From Nitrobacteraceae bacterium AZCC 1564 (GTDB lineage: Bacteria; Pseudomonadota; Alphaproteobacteria; Rhizobiales; Xanthobacteraceae): a DNA stretch of 64,000 nucleotides. Location: NCBI GenBank assembly GCA_036924835.1, contig JBAGRR010000001.1, forward strand, positions 4,231,001-4,295,000, in the 5' to 3' direction. The notes under the pieces were generated by a model. The model saw nothing but the letters and a program-made list of their open reading frames with translations. It ran no database searches and was not told the DNA's origin. Shown here piece by piece: positions 35,108-45,367 of this stretch (position 1 is its first letter; each line of letters begins with the position of its first letter). The position numbers were made by a program, and so were the translations under genes.

Positions 35108-38100
35108 GCCTGTCGAGCCCCTTCATCAGGAGACCGGTCGCGACGACGCTTCTGACGTTTGGGCTAGCAGCGGTCGGCGCTGTGGCTTTCTTCCGGTTGC
35201 CCGTTGCTCCGCTTCCGCAGGTTGATTTTCCGACCATCTCCGTACAGGCCACCTTGCCGGGCGGCAGTCCAGAGGATGTCGCCACTACCGTGGCGAGCCC
35301 GCTGGAGCGTCATCTCGGCCAGATCGCCGATGTGACTGAGATGACATCCTCAAGCACCGTCGGCTCGACACGCATCACGCTGCAATTCGGATTGAATCGC
35401 GACATCAATGGCGCGGCGCGGGACGTTCAGGCCGCGATCAATGCCGCGCGTGCTGATCTTCCACCCAGCCTGCGCACCAACCCGACTTATCGCAAGGTCA
35501 ATCCGGCCGATGCACCGATCATGGTCCTGACCCTGACGTCTGACACATTGACGCGCGGTAATCTTTATGATGCAGCGTCCACCGTGCTTGCGCAAAAACT
35601 TTCGCAGGTGGAGGGAATTGGCGAAGTGATCGTCGGCGGCAGTTCGTTGCCGGCGGTGCGTGTTGAGCTTATTCCGCAGGCTCTCAACAAATATGGCATC
35701 GGTCTGGAAGATGTCCGCGCAGCACTGGCGAGCGCGAACGCGCACAGTCCGAAAGGCGCAATCGATGTCGGCGATCAGCGCTATCAGATTTATGCGAACG
35801 ATCAGGCGTTTAAGGCCGACCAGTACAAGTCGCTCATCATTGCCTATCGCAACGGTGCGCCCGTGCGTCTTTCGGATGTCGCCGAAGTCAACGATTCCGT
35901 CGAGAACCTGCGCAATGCGGGCCTCGCCAACGGCAAGCCAGCGGTACTTATCGTTCTCTACAGGCAGCCTGGCGGCAATATCATCGGCATCGTGGATCGC
36001 GTGAAGGCGGCTCTTCCGCAACTGCGTGCGTCAGTATCACCAGCCATCGATCTTGATGTCGCACTCGATCGCTCGACCACGATCCGTTCGTCGCTACGCG
36101 ATGTCGAAGTCTCGTTGCTCATCGCTGTCTTTCTTGTGGTGGTGGTCGTGTTTGCGTTCCTCCGGAATGGACGCGCTACACTGATTCCGGTTGTGGCAGT
36201 GTCAGTCTCGCTGATCGCGACGTTCGCCGTCATGTATCTGATGGGCTACAGCCTCGATAATCTTTCGCTAATGGCGCTGACGATCGCGACTGGGTTTGTT
36301 GTCGACGATGCTATTGTGGTTCTCGAAAATATCACACGACACATCGAAGGCGGCATGCCGCCGAAGGAGGCGGCCTTGCTTGGGGCAAGGGAGGTCGGTT
36401 TCACGGTGCTGTCGATGAGTGTGTCACTGATCGCTGTATTCATCCCGATCCTTTTGATGGGCGGGATCGTCGGACGGCTGTTCCGTGAATTCGCCATGAC
36501 GATCTCGATCGCGATCATGATCTCGCTGGTGATCTCGCTCGCGACAACGCCGATGATGTGTGCGGTCCTCTTGCGGCGGGACCGAGGTGAACATCGTGGT
36601 TGGCTTTATCATGCGAGTGAACGCTTCTTCGAGCGCTTGCTGAACGGTTACCGCCGAACCCTAAACATCGCCCTCGCGCATCCGCGTTCGATGTTGCTGC
36701 TGCTGCTCGGTGTTCTCGTTCTCAATTTCTATCTCTACGATATCATCCCAAAAGGATTCTTCCCTCAGCAAGATACCGGACGCCTGATCGGCGTCATTCA
36801 GGCCGACCAGAGCATCTCGTTTCAACTGATGCAGGAGAAACTTACCCAATTCGTCTCGATCGTGAAGAAGGACCCGGCAGTCGATACTGCGGTTGGTTTC
36901 ACAGGCGCCGGCCAGACCAATTCCGGATTTATGTTCGTCTCGCTGAAGCCGATTGACGAGCGCAAGATTTCTGCCGACCAAGTTGTAGGGCGCTTGCGAC
37001 GAGAGCTTGCGGTCGTGCCCGGCGCGACGCTGTTTCTGCAGGCGGTTCAGGATATCCGGGCGGGAGGCCGCGCAAGCAGCGCCCAGTATCAGTATACGTT
37101 GCAAGGGACGACGCTGGAGGAACTCAACGACTGGACACCAAAGATCGTCGCTGCTCTGCAGGCAGAGTCGACGCTTGCCGACGTCAACAGCGATCAGCAG
37201 AACAAGGGACTCGCGTCGGACTTGGTCATCGATCGGGATTCTGCGGCCCGTCTTGGAATTACCGTCAGTCAGATCGACAATACGCTGTACGACGCGTTTG
37301 GACAGCGGCAGGTGTCCACGATCTATGTGGCGCGCAACCAGTATCACGTTGTTATGGAAGTGGCGCCGCGTTATTGGCAGAATCCGCAAACTCTGCAGGA
37401 TGTCTATGTCAGTACCTCGGGCGGCCAGGTCGGCGGCTCGCAGGCGACCAATGCCGTGGCGGGAACTGTGGTGGCGCGAGGAGCTGCAACGTCTGCAAGC
37501 GCCATCGCTTCTGACGCAGCCCGTAATCTCGCGACGAACTCCATCGGCGCGACCGGCAGGGGCGCGTCCTCCACCGGCTCTGCCGTCAGCACATCCAGGG
37601 AGACGATGATCCCGCTCTCGGCGGTGGCGCATTTCTCACAAGGTACGACGCCGCTGGCCATCAATCATCAGGGCCTGCTGGTCGCGAATACCATCTCGTT
37701 CAATTTGCCACCGAATGTTTCACTCAGCTCGGCGATATCGACGATCGAAGCGACGATGAACCGGATCGGGGTCCCAGCCACGATTAAGGGAACGTTCCAG
37801 GGAACGGCAAAGATCTTTCAGGATTCGCTCAGCAGCCAACCCTATCTCATTCTCGCGGCGCTCGTGACCATCTACATTGTCCTCGGCGTTCTTTATGAAA
37901 GCTATGTACATCCGCTGACCATACTCTCGACTCTGCCCTCGGCCGGCGTCGGTGCGCTGCTCGCGCTGATGGCTTTCAACATCGAGTTCAGCATCATGTC
38001 GCTGATTGGCGTCATTCTACTGATCGGGATCGTGAAGAAGAACGCGATCATGATGATCGATTTCGCGCTCGATGCCGAACGCGCGCGTAACTTGTCGTCG

Positions 38101-38379
38101 CGTGATGCCATCTATGAAGCTTGTCTCTTGCGCTTCAGACCGATCATGATGACGACGATGGCGGCGATGCTGGGGGCGGTTCCATTGGCCATCGGATTTG
38201 GCGAAGGCAGCGAACTCCGCCGGCCGCTCGGCATCGCCATCGTCGGTGGTTTGATTCTCAGTCAGATGCTCACGCTCTATACGACGCCTGTCATTTATCT
38301 CTACCTCGACAGGTTCCGGCTCTGGTCCCGGGGACGTGGCTCGGCCACTCCGCTTGCTCCACTTTCTCCAGGGGAATGA
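35104..38379 (+). CDS. mdtC: RND efflux permease, MdtC-like, with low-complexity insertion
   Basis: A 1091-residue RND pump, paralogous to the preceding gene and overlapping it by 4 bp. '[20 protein letters not shown]' opens the protein; '[20 protein letters not shown]' near 400 carries the proton-relay aspartates; '[20 protein letters not shown]' repeats near the end. Residues about 769-834 are an Ala/Gly/Ser/Thr-rich insertion with no counterpart in the sister pump, placed in the second periplasmic loop. It is probably the MdtC partner in a heterotrimer. Confidence 0.92.
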   Translation: MSLSSPFIRRPVATTLLTFGLAAVGAVAFFRLPVAPLPQVDFPTISVQATLPGGSPEDVATTVASPLERHLGQIADVTEMTSSSTVGSTRITLQFGLNRDINGAARDVQAAINAARADLPPSLRTNPTYRKVNPADAPIMVLTLTSDTLTRGNLYDAASTVLAQKLSQVEGIGEVIVGGSSLPAVRVELIPQALNKYGIGLEDVRAALASANAHSPKGAIDVGDQRYQIYANDQAFKADQYKSLIIAYRNGAPVRLSDVAEVNDSVENLRNAGLANGKPAVLIVLYRQPGGNIIGIVDRVKAALPQLRASVSPAIDLDVALDRSTTIRSSLRDVEVSLLIAVFLVVVVVFAFLRNGRATLIPVVAVSVSLIATFAVMYLMGYSLDNLSLMALTIATGFVVDDAIVVLENITRHIEGGMPPKEAALLGAREVGFTVLSMSVSLIAVFIPILLMGGIVGRLFREFAMTISIAIMISLVISLATTPMMCAVLLRRDRGEHRGWLYHASERFFERLLNGYRRTLNIALAHPRSMLLLLLGVLVLNFYLYDIIPKGFFPQQDTGRLIGVIQADQSISFQLMQEKLTQFVSIVKKDPAVDTAVGFTGAGQTNSGFMFVSLKPIDERKISADQVVGRLRRELAVVPGATLFLQAVQDIRAGGRASSAQYQYTLQGTTLEELNDWTPKIVAALQAESTLADVNSDQQNKGLASDLVIDRDSAARLGITVSQIDNTLYDAFGQRQVSTIYVARNQYHVVMEVAPRYWQNPQTLQDVYVSTSGGQVGGSQATNAVAGTVVARGAATSASAIASDAARNLATNSIGATGRGASSTGSAVSTSRETMIPLSAVAHFSQGTTPLAINHQGLLVANTISFNLPPNVSLSSAISTIEATMNRIGVPATIKGTFQGTAKIFQDSLSSQPYLILAALVTIYIVLGVLYESYVHPLTILSTLPSAGVGALLALMAFNIEFSIMSLIGVILLIGIVKKNAIMMIDFALDAERARNLSSRDAIYEACLLRFRPIMMTTMAAMLGAVPLAIGFGEGSELRRPLGIAIVGGLILSQMLTLYTTPVIYLYLDRFRLWSRGRGSATPLAPLSPGE

Positions 38380-38453
38380 AATAGCCATCGGGAGGACGTC
38401 CGCGTTGCTGTAGCCGAAAAGTTGGGGCACGATTGGGTCGTATCGGGGTCTTC

Positions 38454-39992
38454 ATGGGTGATGCAGGATTAAAGTCATTCCCTGCAGGGAAGAGCCGTCG
38501 CGTGCACGGGGCTTTTGCTGCGTTGGCCGTCCTGTTGTTGGCGCCGGGACTTTCCGGGTGTTTCCTTGGCACCGAACGGCCGGATCCAGCCATCCCAATT
38601 CCCGCGAAGTATGGTGAAGCACCACGGGGGCCTGCTGATGCGGCTGTGCCTGCGCTCGACTGGTGGCGCGGATTTCGGTCCAAGGAGTTGACTGGCCTGA
38701 TCGAAGAAGCCCAGACGGTCAATCTCGATATTGCGGTGGCGATTGCCCAGATCATCCAGGCCGATGCACAGGTTGGTATTGCAGGCGCACCCTTGCTGCC
38801 CTCGGTGACTGGGATGGCGATAGCGGAGCAAATGCGCCAGTCGGCTTCGTCGATCTCGATCGGCGGCAGAACGTCAGGACCGATAACCTTCTCGCAGTAC
38901 AATGTGGGGCTGACCGCCAGCTATATGCTAGACTTCTGGGGCAAAAACCGCGCGACGCTCTATGCAGCGGAGGAAAACGCGATCGTTGCGCGCTACAATC
39001 ACAATGTCGTTGCGCTCACGACGGTTGTGACCGTCGCCAATACTTATTTTCAGATTCTTGCAGCACAGGATCGCCTGCGCGTTGCGCGCGATAATCTCGC
39101 CGCAGCAACCCGCATTCTCGACCTGATCAAGCGGCAATTCTCCGGCGGAACGGCATCTCAGCTCGAAGTGTCACAACAGGAGGCTCTGGTCTCGACCGTT
39201 CGTGCCTCGATTCCTCCGCTCGAAGTCACGCTCCGGCAAAACATCGCAGCGCTTGCCGTATTGGTGGCCCGCGCACCGGCGGACTTCAAGGTGCGTGGCG
39301 GCGGAATGGCGCAGATCAGTGTGCCGCGCGTCACGCCGGGCCTGCCCTCGGAGCTGCTCTATCAGCGGCCGGACATCCGGCAGGCGGAGGAGCAGCTTGC
39401 ATCCTCGAATTTCAGCGTCGAGGCGGCTCGGGCTGCTTTCTTTCCGCAGATACAGCTAACCGCGCAGACGGGATTTCAGAGCGCAGCGCTCGCAGCCTTG
39501 TTCGTTCCGGGCGCGTGGTACTACACCCTTGCGGCAAGCCTGACCCAGCCGATCTTTGATGGCTTTCTTCTGCAGAGCCAGCTTGAACAGGCGAAGGGTG
39601 TGCAGCTGCAATTTCTGCAGGCTTATCGCAAGGCTGTCCTATCCGCATTTTCCGATGTCGAGAAAGCGCTCGTCGCCTTGCAGCAGACAACGCGGCAGGA
39701 ACGGCTCCAGGCCGAAGTCGTAACCAATTCGCGCACGGCCTTCGATGTCTCGGAGGTACGGTTGCGCGGTGGCACAATTAACCTGATCACAGTCTTGCAA
39801 ACACAGCAGACCCTGTTTACGGCCGAAGACACACTAGCGCAGGTGCGGCTGAGCAAATTACTGGCTGCGAGCAGCTTGTTTCAGGCCCTTGGAGGCGGAT
39901 GGAATCCGGAGGGCAACGTTGCGGTCCTTAACAAGGACTGTCTTGCGCGTGCGCCAACTAGTGGCGGCTGTGGACCTGCTAATCGGCAGTAG
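38454..39992 (+). CDS. NodT-family outer-membrane efflux lipoprotein
   Basis: A protein of about 512 residues of the TolC superfamily. A signal sequence with lipobox 'LSGC' near residue 37 indicates lipid anchoring to the outer membrane. Two repeated outer-membrane efflux domains follow, with typical 'YMLDFWGKNRA' near 165 and 'SLTQPIFDGFLLQSQLEQAK' near 365. ATG 38454 is chosen over TTG 38433. It lies 74 bp after the pump gene and would complete the tripartite exporter. Confidence 0.92.
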   Translation: MGDAGLKSFPAGKSRRVHGAFAALAVLLLAPGLSGCFLGTERPDPAIPIPAKYGEAPRGPADAAVPALDWWRGFRSKELTGLIEEAQTVNLDIAVAIAQIIQADAQVGIAGAPLLPSVTGMAIAEQMRQSASSISIGGRTSGPITFSQYNVGLTASYMLDFWGKNRATLYAAEENAIVARYNHNVVALTTVVTVANTYFQILAAQDRLRVARDNLAAATRILDLIKRQFSGGTASQLEVSQQEALVSTVRASIPPLEVTLRQNIAALAVLVARAPADFKVRGGGMAQISVPRVTPGLPSELLYQRPDIRQAEEQLASSNFSVEAARAAFFPQIQLTAQTGFQSAALAALFVPGAWYYTLAASLTQPIFDGFLLQSQLEQAKGVQLQFLQAYRKAVLSAFSDVEKALVALQQTTRQERLQAEVVTNSRTAFDVSEVRLRGGTINLITVLQTQQTLFTAEDTLAQVRLSKLLAASSLFQALGGGWNPEGNVAVLNKDCLARAPTSGGCGPANRQ

Positions 39993-40060
39993 TTCGGTCC
40001 ACTGCTCCAGTCTCGCTCAGCCTGTTCAGGATCTGGAGCGTTCGGCAGCCTTAATGGCGT

Positions 40061-41083
40061 CTAGCGCCAACCGAGCGCCGGAGCCACGTGGGTCAGGATC
40101 GATTCAATGATGTGGGCATTGTAGGCAACGCCGAGCTGGTTAGGTACGGTTAAGAGTAGCGTATCAGCCTCAGCGATGGCCTCGTCCTTCTTGAGCTGTT
40201 CGATGAGAACGTCCGGTTCGGCGGCATAGCCGCGGCCGAAGATCGCCTGGGTTCTCTCGTCGATGAACCCGACTTGATCCTTGTCCTCGCCTCCACGCCC
40301 GAAGTAAGCACGATCACGATCGTCCATCAGGGCAATGATGCTGCGGCTCACCGAGACCCGTGGCTCGCGTGCATGGCCGGCTTCTTTCCAGGCGGCGCGG
40401 TAAACTCTGATTTGTGCAGCCTGCTGCACGTGGAAAGCTTCGCCGGTTTCGTCGTTCTTGAGTGTCGAGCTCTGCAGGTTCATGCCGAGCTTCGCTGCCC
40501 ATACTGCCGTAGCGTTCGACCCGGCTCCCCACCAGATGCGATCGCGCAGTCCTTCAGAATGCGGTTCAAGTCGCAGTAACCCCGGTGGGTTCGGAAACAT
40601 GGGGCGAGGATTGGGCTGCGCAAAACCTTTACCGCGCAGAATGTCGAGGAGCACCTCAGCATGACGCCGCCCCATGTCAGCATCAGTCTCGCCTTCGGCC
40701 GGCTGATAGCCGAAATATCGCCATCCATCGATCACCTGCTCGGGCGATCCTCGGCTGATGCCAAGCTGCAAGCGCCCTCCTGCAATAAGATCGGCGGCGC
40801 CTGCGTCTTCTGCCATGTAGAGCGGATTCTCGTAGCGCATGTCGATGACCGCCGTGCCGATCTCGATGCGGCTGGTTTTTACTCCGACGGCTGCCAGCAA
40901 CGGAAAAGGTGACGCAAGTTGACGTGCAAAATGATGAACGCGAAAGTACGCTCCGTCAGCGCCCAACTCCTCAGCCGCGACGGCGAGATCGATGGATTGC
41001 AGGAGCGTGTCCGCCGCCGAGCGGGTTTGCGATTGTGAAGAGGGCGTCCAATGCCCAAACGAGAGAAATCCGATTTTTTTCAT
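40061..41083 (-). CDS. LLM-class flavin-dependent oxidoreductase
   Basis: A 340-residue protein with the bacterial luciferase-like barrel. 'GADGAYFRVHHFARQLASPF' near 40-59, 'IEIGTAVIDMRYENPLYMAE' near 72, and 'GRLQLGISRGSPEQVIDGW' near 103 are family features. These enzymes use reduced flavin supplied by a separate reductase, and oxidise varied organic molecules. No flavin reductase is adjacent. It stands alone, convergent with the efflux operon. Confidence 0.88.
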   Translation of the reverse strand: MKKIGFLSFGHWTPSSQSQTRSAADTLLQSIDLAVAAEELGADGAYFRVHHFARQLASPFPLLAAVGVKTSRIEIGTAVIDMRYENPLYMAEDAGAADLIAGGRLQLGISRGSPEQVIDGWRYFGYQPAEGETDADMGRRHAEVLLDILRGKGFAQPNPRPMFPNPPGLLRLEPHSEGLRDRIWWGAGSNATAVWAAKLGMNLQSSTLKNDETGEAFHVQQAAQIRVYRAAWKEAGHAREPRVSVSRSIIALMDDRDRAYFGRGGEDKDQVGFIDERTQAIFGRGYAAEPDVLIEQLKKDEAIAEADTLLLTVPNQLGVAYNAHIIESILTHVAPALGWR

Positions 41084-41389
41084 CTAACCAATCTATTGCT
41101 GGCAAGGTCCCGTTGCGACCCTCACTGTGAGCAGAACTACCCTGCGATTTACTGAATCGCTACCACAGGTCACCGGCGAAAATCTGATTGCAAGCAGCAT
41201 TTCGAGGGGGAGGGGTGTGCGCGATCGCAAATTGTCTTCCACGACAACTCCTGCCTAGGCTTCGACGTCCAGCCAGCATCGAATGAAATCATACACAAGG
41301 GGAGAGCAAGCAACGCATTCGGCAACATGATCGGCCCGCCGAACTGTTGGGTGGACAGATGAGTTTGAAAATGAAGGGAGTGCAAGAAA

Positions 41390-42832
41390 ATGAATAGAAT
41401 AAAACTTGCGACATGTCTCTTAGTCGTTCTCTCCGGTTGGTCCGCGCCGCTTCATGCACAGCAGCAGGTTATGGGCGCTGCTCCAGAAGCAAAGAATATG
41501 AAGCTTGTGGGGATGAATGATCTGCAGTCGCGCAGCGGCTATCAGCCAACTATTCATCATCAGGGAGATCGCTGGATCGCCTATATCGGCCATCACGGTG
41601 GTACGGATGATGTTCCTGATCCAGTTAATCCTCAAACCGGAAAGCCTGAGCCAAACGGTACGTCCATTGTCGATGTGACCGATCCCGCTCATCCGAAATA
41701 TCTGCGCCACATCCCCGGACAAGAGGGAAAATATGAAAGCGGCGGCGCGCAGATGGTCCGCGTGTGTGACGGAAAGACGTTGCCGAAGGGTGATCCCTCG
41801 GCGGTCTATATGCTGCGTACCTTCGGTAGCGAGGCACACGAGATTTGGAATGTTGCTGACCCTGCCAATCCGGTTCTGGTGACGCGAATTGGTGGATTGA
41901 AGGATACGCACAAGAGCTGGTGGGAATGCGACACGGGTATCGCTTTTCTTGTGTCCGGCGCGCCGGACTGGCGAACGAAGCGAATGACGCAGGTTTACGA
42001 TCTCAGTGACCCTGCTCATCCGGTCAAGATTCGTGATTTCGGATTACCCGGTCAGGAGCCCGGTGCGACCGGTGCGGTTCCGACGGAAGTCCACGGCCCG
42101 ATCTCACTCGGCCCGAAGGCCAACCGCGTTTATTTTGGCTATGGCACAAACAAAGGAGGCTTCTTGCAGATCGTCGATCGCGACAAGCTGATCAATGGGC
42201 CCAAAGAGCCAACGCCGGAGAATTTGCGATACCCCGAAATATCGCGCTTGCCGCTGTCGGCCTTCAACGGTGCTCATACGACGTTTCCGATGAAGGACAT
42301 GCCGATTGCTGAATTTGCCAAGGATAAAGACGGAAAGACTCGGGATATCGTGATGATCGTCGATGAAGCCATTCTCAACGAATGCGGTGAGCCACGGCAG
42401 ATGGTGTGGTTCGCTGACGTCACCGTCGAGAACCGGCCGATGATGATCTCCAGCTACACGGTGCCGGAGGCCAGCGGTTCGTTCTGCGAGCGGGGTGGGC
42501 GGTTTGGTTCGCATTCGTCGAACGAAAGCATGGCGCCGGTGTTCTATAAAAAGATGGCGTTTATTGCCTTCTTCAATGCCGGCGTTCGCGCCCTCGATAT
42601 CCGTGATCCCTACCATCCAAAGGAGGTTGGATATTTCATTCCATCGATTACGCCCGCGACTGACAAGCGCTGCGTCACCGTCGATGGCAAGGAACGTTGT
42701 CGCGTGGCAATCCAAACCAACAACGTGGAGACCGATGAGCGCGGTTATATCTATATCGTCGATCGTGCCAATACTGGCCTGCACATTCTGGAAGTGACCG
42801 GCGAAGCGCACGACGTCGCGGGGCTTAAATAG
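41390..42832 (+). CDS. Exported LVIVD-repeat protein
   Basis: A 480-residue protein with signal peptide (cleavage near LHA-Q, residue 24) and repeated 'xDVTDPAHPKYLRHI'-type units (near 95, 155, 205 and 405), the pattern of LVIVD repeats that build a beta-propeller. Strong ribosome site GGGAG lies before ATG. Conserved Cys (near 183, 328 and 365) suggest disulfides. Relatives are of unknown function. A small exported-looking protein follows, then pcaHG. Confidence 0.8.
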   Translation: MNRIKLATCLLVVLSGWSAPLHAQQQVMGAAPEAKNMKLVGMNDLQSRSGYQPTIHHQGDRWIAYIGHHGGTDDVPDPVNPQTGKPEPNGTSIVDVTDPAHPKYLRHIPGQEGKYESGGAQMVRVCDGKTLPKGDPSAVYMLRTFGSEAHEIWNVADPANPVLVTRIGGLKDTHKSWWECDTGIAFLVSGAPDWRTKRMTQVYDLSDPAHPVKIRDFGLPGQEPGATGAVPTEVHGPISLGPKANRVYFGYGTNKGGFLQIVDRDKLINGPKEPTPENLRYPEISRLPLSAFNGAHTTFPMKDMPIAEFAKDKDGKTRDIVMIVDEAILNECGEPRQMVWFADVTVENRPMMISSYTVPEASGSFCERGGRFGSHSSNESMAPVFYKKMAFIAFFNAGVRALDIRDPYHPKEVGYFIPSITPATDKRCVTVDGKERCRVAIQTNNVETDERGYIYIVDRANTGLHILEVTGEAHDVAGLK

Positions 42833-42851
42833 TGCGGAAGTGAGGTTGGCG

Positions 42852-43394
42852 ATGGTGCGGAAGACGATCATGATCGGGGCGGGTATGATCCTAGCGATCA
42901 TCGCGTCTTCCGCCGCCTATGTCGGCACCTCTACGCCCGTTAAAGCGTGGCAGGACATCGTTTGGCCGTTCCCACGCGATGGCTGGCCGTCCGGCCATGC
43001 GTACCGTTGCTCGTCCGCATCTTGCGGCAGCGAGATGGAAATCTACGTTCGTCCAAAGATCGGCTTCTGCAATTGTGACACGGGTGTCGCGGATGACGAC
43101 GAAGTGGATCGGGTGACTGATCTCGATCTGATCAGCCCGCGCTTCCGGCCGCTGGAGCGGGGGCAAGTGGTGCATGTCGCCGGCATGGCGGGGCGGATGA
43201 GACACTACAGCCTCGACATGAAGGATGGATCGGCGCGGCAAGCTGTTGGGATCGCGGTGTCACACCGGTGCAATCTGATGGTCGCGGCGGTACAAGGCAA
43301 AGCCAGCGCGGTAGATCTTCAGCAAAAAGCACTCGAGCTTCTTTCATCGAGCGACGAAGTTGGCTGGATCAAATCGGCGATGCAAGGAAACTAG
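42852..43394 (+). CDS. Hypothetical membrane-anchored or exported protein
   Basis: A 180-residue protein with an N-terminal hydrophobic segment (MVRKTIMIGAGMILAIIASS) and a cysteine-bearing middle ('CSSASCGSEMEIYVRPKIGF' followed by CNC). GAGG 6 bp before ATG 42852 decides the start over GTG 42840. It lies 19 bp after the LVIVD-repeat gene, so the two are co-transcribed and may work together in the periplasm. I do not recognise a named family. Confidence 0.7.
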   Translation: MVRKTIMIGAGMILAIIASSAAYVGTSTPVKAWQDIVWPFPRDGWPSGHAYRCSSASCGSEMEIYVRPKIGFCNCDTGVADDDEVDRVTDLDLISPRFRPLERGQVVHVAGMAGRMRHYSLDMKDGSARQAVGIAVSHRCNLMVAAVQGKASAVDLQQKALELLSSSDEVGWIKSAMQGN

Positions 43395-43707
43395 GCTGTA
43401 TCCCTGATTTTCTTTACAAGCTGCACAATGTGCATTGTAAAGCTGAGCTGCGTTCACCTTTGTGCGGTGTCGCAGTTGGCGATCGCCAGAACCTCATGCA
43501 GTTCAGAAGCGTCCGCTTGATCCATGTGCGCCGCAATACTTCCGAGCAAGAGAGGAATTCCAGGACTGCAAGCCATTCATTCCGATTTTCAACTCGGTAA
43601 AGCTGGATTGTGATCGAGGTTTTGGTTTAAGACGATGCGTGGTTGCTGCTCTTGTTGCATGCGACTGCTTGTTTATCGATGTCATGATCGTACTATGAGA
43701 TTGTCCC
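43395..43707. other. Intergenic region with an inverted repeat
   Basis: CTTTACAA (43412-43419) and TTGTAAAG (43435-43442) enclose TGCACA-A-TGTGCA, a long interrupted palindrome just after the preceding gene; it may be a weak terminator or an operator for pcaHG. A short frame at 43495-43600 looks like gene debris. No convincing gene is present. Confidence 0.45.
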
Positions 43708-44409
43708 ATGGCCCTCATATATCCGCGCGAAAGTAATGCAGCGCACGCGCCGCGCCTATCACCTGATTATAAGAGTACAGTGAAGCGCTCGCCGACCAAG
43801 CCGCTGATCATTATTCCCCATACGCTGTCGGAATTAACTGGCCCTGTCTATGGCCAGGAGGCTGTGCGCGCGAATGACCATGATCTCACGATCCAGCATC
43901 AGGGGGAGCCGCTCGGCGAGCGGATCATCGTTCATGGACATGTCCGCGACGAGGATGGCCGTGGAGTCCCGAACACGCTGCTGGAAATCTGGCAGGCAAA
44001 TGCCTGCGGGCGTTACATTCACGTGGTCGATCAACATCCTGCGCCCCTTGATCCGAATTTTACCGGTGCGGGGCGAACCAAGACCGATGCCAGCGGCTAT
44101 TACAGGTTCATCACCATCAAGCCGGGCGCGTATCCGTGGGGCAATCATCCCAACGCCTGGCGTCCGGCGCATATCCACTTCTCGTTGTTCGGCCATTCGT
44201 TCATCTCGCGCCTGGTGACGCAGATGTATTTCCCCGGCGATCCGCTGTTCGCCTATGATCCGATCTTCAATTCGGTGACCGATGAGAAGGCTCGGATGCG
44301 GATGGTCTCGAGCTTCGACCTTGAACACACCAAGCCCGACTGGGCCCTCTGCTATCGCTTCGACATTGTCTTGCGCGGGCGCAACGCTACACCTTTGGAT
44401 AACGACTGA
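43708..44409 (+). CDS. pcaH: Protocatechuate 3,4-dioxygenase beta subunit
   Basis: A 233-residue intradiol ring-cleavage subunit. The non-heme ferric ligands are visible as Tyr in 'GRYIHVV' near 101, Tyr in 'GAYPWGN' near 140 and two His in 'RPAHIHFSLFG' near 153-155. The enzyme opens protocatechuate to 3-carboxymuconate. It overlaps pcaG by one base (TGATG). Other pca genes (pcaB, pcaC, pcaD) are not in the window, so the remaining steps must be encoded elsewhere. Confidence 0.95.
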   Translation: MALIYPRESNAAHAPRLSPDYKSTVKRSPTKPLIIIPHTLSELTGPVYGQEAVRANDHDLTIQHQGEPLGERIIVHGHVRDEDGRGVPNTLLEIWQANACGRYIHVVDQHPAPLDPNFTGAGRTKTDASGYYRFITIKPGAYPWGNHPNAWRPAHIHFSLFGHSFISRLVTQMYFPGDPLFAYDPIFNSVTDEKARMRMVSSFDLEHTKPDWALCYRFDIVLRGRNATPLDND

Positions 44410-44993
44410 TGAGCGGCATTACTCCATCACAGACTGTCGGCCCCTATTTCAAATACGGATTGACCCCGGGTAGCGACTACCAGTGGAACGATGCCTTCAG
44501 CAACGACCTAGTGACGCCGGACGTCTCGGGCGAACGTATCCGGATTGTCGGCCGCGTATTCGACGGCGACGGCAAAGAGATCACCGACTCGATGCTGGAA
44601 ATCTGGCAAGCGGATGCACAGGGCCGTTTTGCTGATTCACAGGATGCGCGTTCGCTTCCTAACACCGCTTTTAGAGGTTTCGGCCGCTGCGGGACGGACA
44701 GCAAGGGCTCCTATTCATTCCATACGATCAAGCCGGGGCCGGTAGCCGGGCCGAATGAGCAGCAGGCGCCGCACATCCTGCTCGCGGTTTTTGCCAGAGG
44801 CATGACCCGACAGGCGCAGACACGGATTTATTTCGAAGACGAGGCTGCGAACGCTACGGATCCCATCCTTGCGCTCGTTCCTGCGGAGCGCCGTTCGACG
44901 TTGATCGCTGTCCGGGAGCCGGGCGACGTCGTGACCTACCGGTTCGATGTTCATCTGCAAGGTGACTCGGAGACCGTATTTTTCGACCTGTGA
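44409..44993 (+). CDS. pcaG: Protocatechuate 3,4-dioxygenase alpha subunit
   Basis: A 194-residue subunit paralogous to PcaH, 'SQTVGPYFKYGLTPGSDY' near 6-23 and 'DSMLEIWQADAQGRFADSQD' near 60 being typical. It lacks the iron-binding histidine pair (APHILLAVFARG instead), as PcaG subunits do; it contributes to the active-site wall. Translation is coupled to pcaH. Confidence 0.94.
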   Translation: MSGITPSQTVGPYFKYGLTPGSDYQWNDAFSNDLVTPDVSGERIRIVGRVFDGDGKEITDSMLEIWQADAQGRFADSQDARSLPNTAFRGFGRCGTDSKGSYSFHTIKPGPVAGPNEQQAPHILLAVFARGMTRQAQTRIYFEDEAANATDPILALVPAERRSTLIAVREPGDVVTYRFDVHLQGDSETVFFDL

Positions 44994-45022
44994 GCGCCTC
45001 ATACATCCGGCGATAGCTGCAA

Positions 45023-45361
45023 ATGCCCCATATTGTCTGCCACTATTCAGCTGGTCAGGAGATGCCGCCGATCAGCGAGGTGATGATGGCGCTTCATCGC
45101 GCTGCGGCTTCCACCGGCGTCGTCAAGGCGGAGGACCTCAAGATCCGGGCTCAAGCCTTCGATGACTATCTGGTCGCAGGGAAGGCTCAGTCATTCTTCC
45201 ACGTGTCGCTTTATCTGCTCGCCGGACGAACGCCACAGCAGAAGGAGGCCCTGAGTCTCGAGCTGCGGAGCACTTTATCGAAGCTCCTCGAGAACACGCA
45301 CAGCATCAGTGTCGATATTCGCGACATGGATCCGGACGCTTACAAGAAACGTCTGAAATGA
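45023..45361 (+). CDS. 5-carboxymethyl-2-hydroxymuconate isomerase-like tautomerase
   Basis: A 112-residue protein with the N-terminal catalytic proline expected for the tautomerase superfamily (MPHIVCHYSAG) and a layout like CHMI/HpaF. It follows pcaG by 29 bp and is probably in the same transcript. Its usual substrate belongs to the homoprotocatechuate meta pathway, not the protocatechuate ortho pathway, so its role here is unclear. It may isomerise a muconate by-product. Confidence 0.75.
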   Translation: MPHIVCHYSAGQEMPPISEVMMALHRAAASTGVVKAEDLKIRAQAFDDYLVAGKAQSFFHVSLYLLAGRTPQQKEALSLELRSTLSKLLENTHSISVDIRDMDPDAYKKRLK

Positions 45362-45367
45362 GGGCTT

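Noticed and set aside
36661-37632. 323-codon minus-strand frame
   Set aside because: Antisense to the MdtC-like pump. Arg/His-rich chance translation typical of GC-rich DNA.
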